Source of the DNA: Gulosibacter massiliensis
GTDB taxonomy: Bacteria > Actinomycetota > Actinomycetes > Actinomycetales > Microbacteriaceae
Length of the DNA: 6,860 bases
Direction: 5' to 3'
Assembly (NCBI GenBank): GCA_945901035.1
Contig: CAMDKN010000067.1
Span: 1-6,860 of the forward strand
Shown here: piece after piece, positions 6,066 to 6,860 of the stretch
Numbering within the stretch: position 1 is the stretch's first letter
How the letters are laid out: the number at the start of each line of letters is the position of its first letter
Notes under the pieces: generated by a model
Databases searched by the model: none
What the model was told of the DNA's origin: nothing
Seen by the model: the letters and a program-made list of their open reading frames with translations, nothing else
Made by a program: the position numbers and the translations under genes

Positions 6066-6860
6066 ATGGTCACGCGCATCGCTTCCGTCAATGTCAACGG
6101 CATCCGGGCCGCGTATCGCAAGGGCATGGGCGAGTGGCTTGCGGGTCGTGATATCGACATCGTGGGAGTCCAAGAAGTCCGGGCCGAGCGCTCCGACATC
6201 GACGCACTCGTCGACTCGGCGTGGCATGTGGTCAACGACGAAGCAACGGCGAAAGGCCGGGCGGGTGTCGCGATTTTTTCGCGCGTTGCCCCCACCGCGG
6301 TGCGGACCGAATTCGGACCTGGCGATTTCGACAGCGCCGGCCGATGGATCGAAGCCGATTTCGCGGTCGGGGCTACGACCCTCACCGTCGTCTCGTGTTA
6401 CGTCCACTCTGGCGAGGTCGACACTCCTAAACAGGTTGAAAAATATCGATTCCTCGACGCGATGGAATCGCGACTGGCAGAACTGGGCGCGAACGGGTCG
6501 CTCGCTCTGGTCATGGGCGACCTCAATGTCGCACACCGAACACTCGACATCAAGAATTGGAAAGGAAACACGAAAAAGGCGGGATTCCTTCCCGCGGAAC
6601 GTGCGTACTTTGACCGATTCGTCGGGGCCGAGGACGACCCGGCCTACAACGCGGGAGCGGGACTCGGTTGGGTGGACCTTGGACGGCGTTTCGCCGGCGA
6701 AGTTCCCGGCCCCTACACGTGGTGGAGTCAGCGCGGACAGGCGTTTGACACCGACACCGGCTGGCGGATTGATTATCACCTCGCGACGCCCACTCTGGCT
6801 GCGACCGCCGTTTCCTATGCCATCGACAAAGCCGATGCGTGGGATACTCGCTGGAGCGAT
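6066..6860 (+). CDS. xthA: Exodeoxyribonuclease III / AP endonuclease, XthA family (partial, last residues beyond the window)
   Basis: This is a cytoplasmic DNA repair enzyme of the endonuclease/exonuclease/phosphatase fold. It cleaves at abasic sites and removes 3' blocking groups or 3' nucleotides, using a divalent metal. From the ATG at 6066, 265 codons run to the window edge, which falls exactly on a codon boundary. Catalytic residues map onto E. coli ExoIII: Asn9 in SVNVNG, Glu37 in VQEV, Tyr112 in YVHSGE, Asp152 and Asn154 in GDLNVAHR, Trp219 in YTWWSQR, Asp236 in WRIDYHL, and Asp265 in WDTRWSD. The partner catalytic histidine should be the very next residue, just outside the window; about 10-20 residues are probably missing. 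An AGGA seven bases upstream could be a ribosome binding site. Annotated as xth, xthA or exoA in relatives. Confidence 0.95.
   Translation, partial: MVTRIASVNVNGIRAAYRKGMGEWLAGRDIDIVGVQEVRAERSDIDALVDSAWHVVNDEATAKGRAGVAIFSRVAPTAVRTEFGPGDFDSAGRWIEADFAVGATTLTVVSCYVHSGEVDTPKQVEKYRFLDAMESRLAELGANGSLALVMGDLNVAHRTLDIKNWKGNTKKAGFLPAERAYFDRFVGAEDDPAYNAGAGLGWVDLGRRFAGEVPGPYTWWSQRGQAFDTDTGWRIDYHLATPTLAATAVSYAIDKADAWDTRWSD

Noticed and set aside
1..6860. CRISPR arrays, insertion sequences, tRNA or rRNA genes, toxin-antitoxin or defence modules
   Set aside because: Almost all sequence is taken by recognised housekeeping genes; no repeat arrays, transposase motifs, terminal inverted repeats or cloverleaf-like segments were seen.

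Overview
The window looks like ordinary chromosomal DNA from a high-GC Gram-positive bacterium (Actinomycetota). GC content is roughly 60% by eye and was not counted. The evidence is strong GC bias at third codon positions, frequent GTG starts, TANNNT -10 boxes lying directly upstream of start codons, and an sdhCDAB operon flanked by a mannose-1-phosphate guanylyltransferase gene and an exodeoxyribonuclease III gene. From memory, that order resembles Microbacteriaceae. The family is an inference and I would not go to genus.

Layout. Positions 1-860 (minus strand, cut by the left edge) hold a BMP/PnrA-type lipoprotein, the binding component of a nucleoside-type ABC importer. Positions 861-1041 are intergenic, with a weak hairpin just after the next gene and a possible -10 box for the lipoprotein. 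Positions 1042-2157 (minus strand) hold manC, a single-domain GDP-mannose pyrophosphorylase. Positions 2158-2220 are a 63-bp divergent promoter region between manC and sdhC. Positions 2221-5544 (plus strand) hold the complete succinate dehydrogenase operon sdhC-sdhD-sdhA-sdhB, tightly packed with spacings of 2 bp, 26 bp and a 1-bp stop/start overlap. Positions 5603-6028 (plus strand) hold a small stand-alone fructose-type PTS EIIB-like protein. Positions 6066-6860 (plus strand, cut by the right edge) hold exodeoxyribonuclease III.

How the genes work together. The four sdh genes build one respiratory complex II: SdhA (covalent FAD) oxidises succinate, SdhB carries electrons through three Fe-S clusters, and SdhC/SdhD anchor the complex, bind heme b and reduce quinone. 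All key residues I checked are present. The other genes are functionally independent: nucleoside uptake, nucleotide-sugar synthesis and DNA repair.

I found no mobile element, CRISPR array, tRNA, rRNA or defence cassette, and nothing that clearly looks like a new multi-gene system. The least ordinary item is the orphan EIIB. It keeps the phospho-acceptor cysteine but has a rewritten phosphate-binding loop and a basic C-terminal tail, and it has no EIIA, EIIC or HPr gene beside it. The manC and exoIII genes also look as if they are transcribed as leaderless mRNAs.
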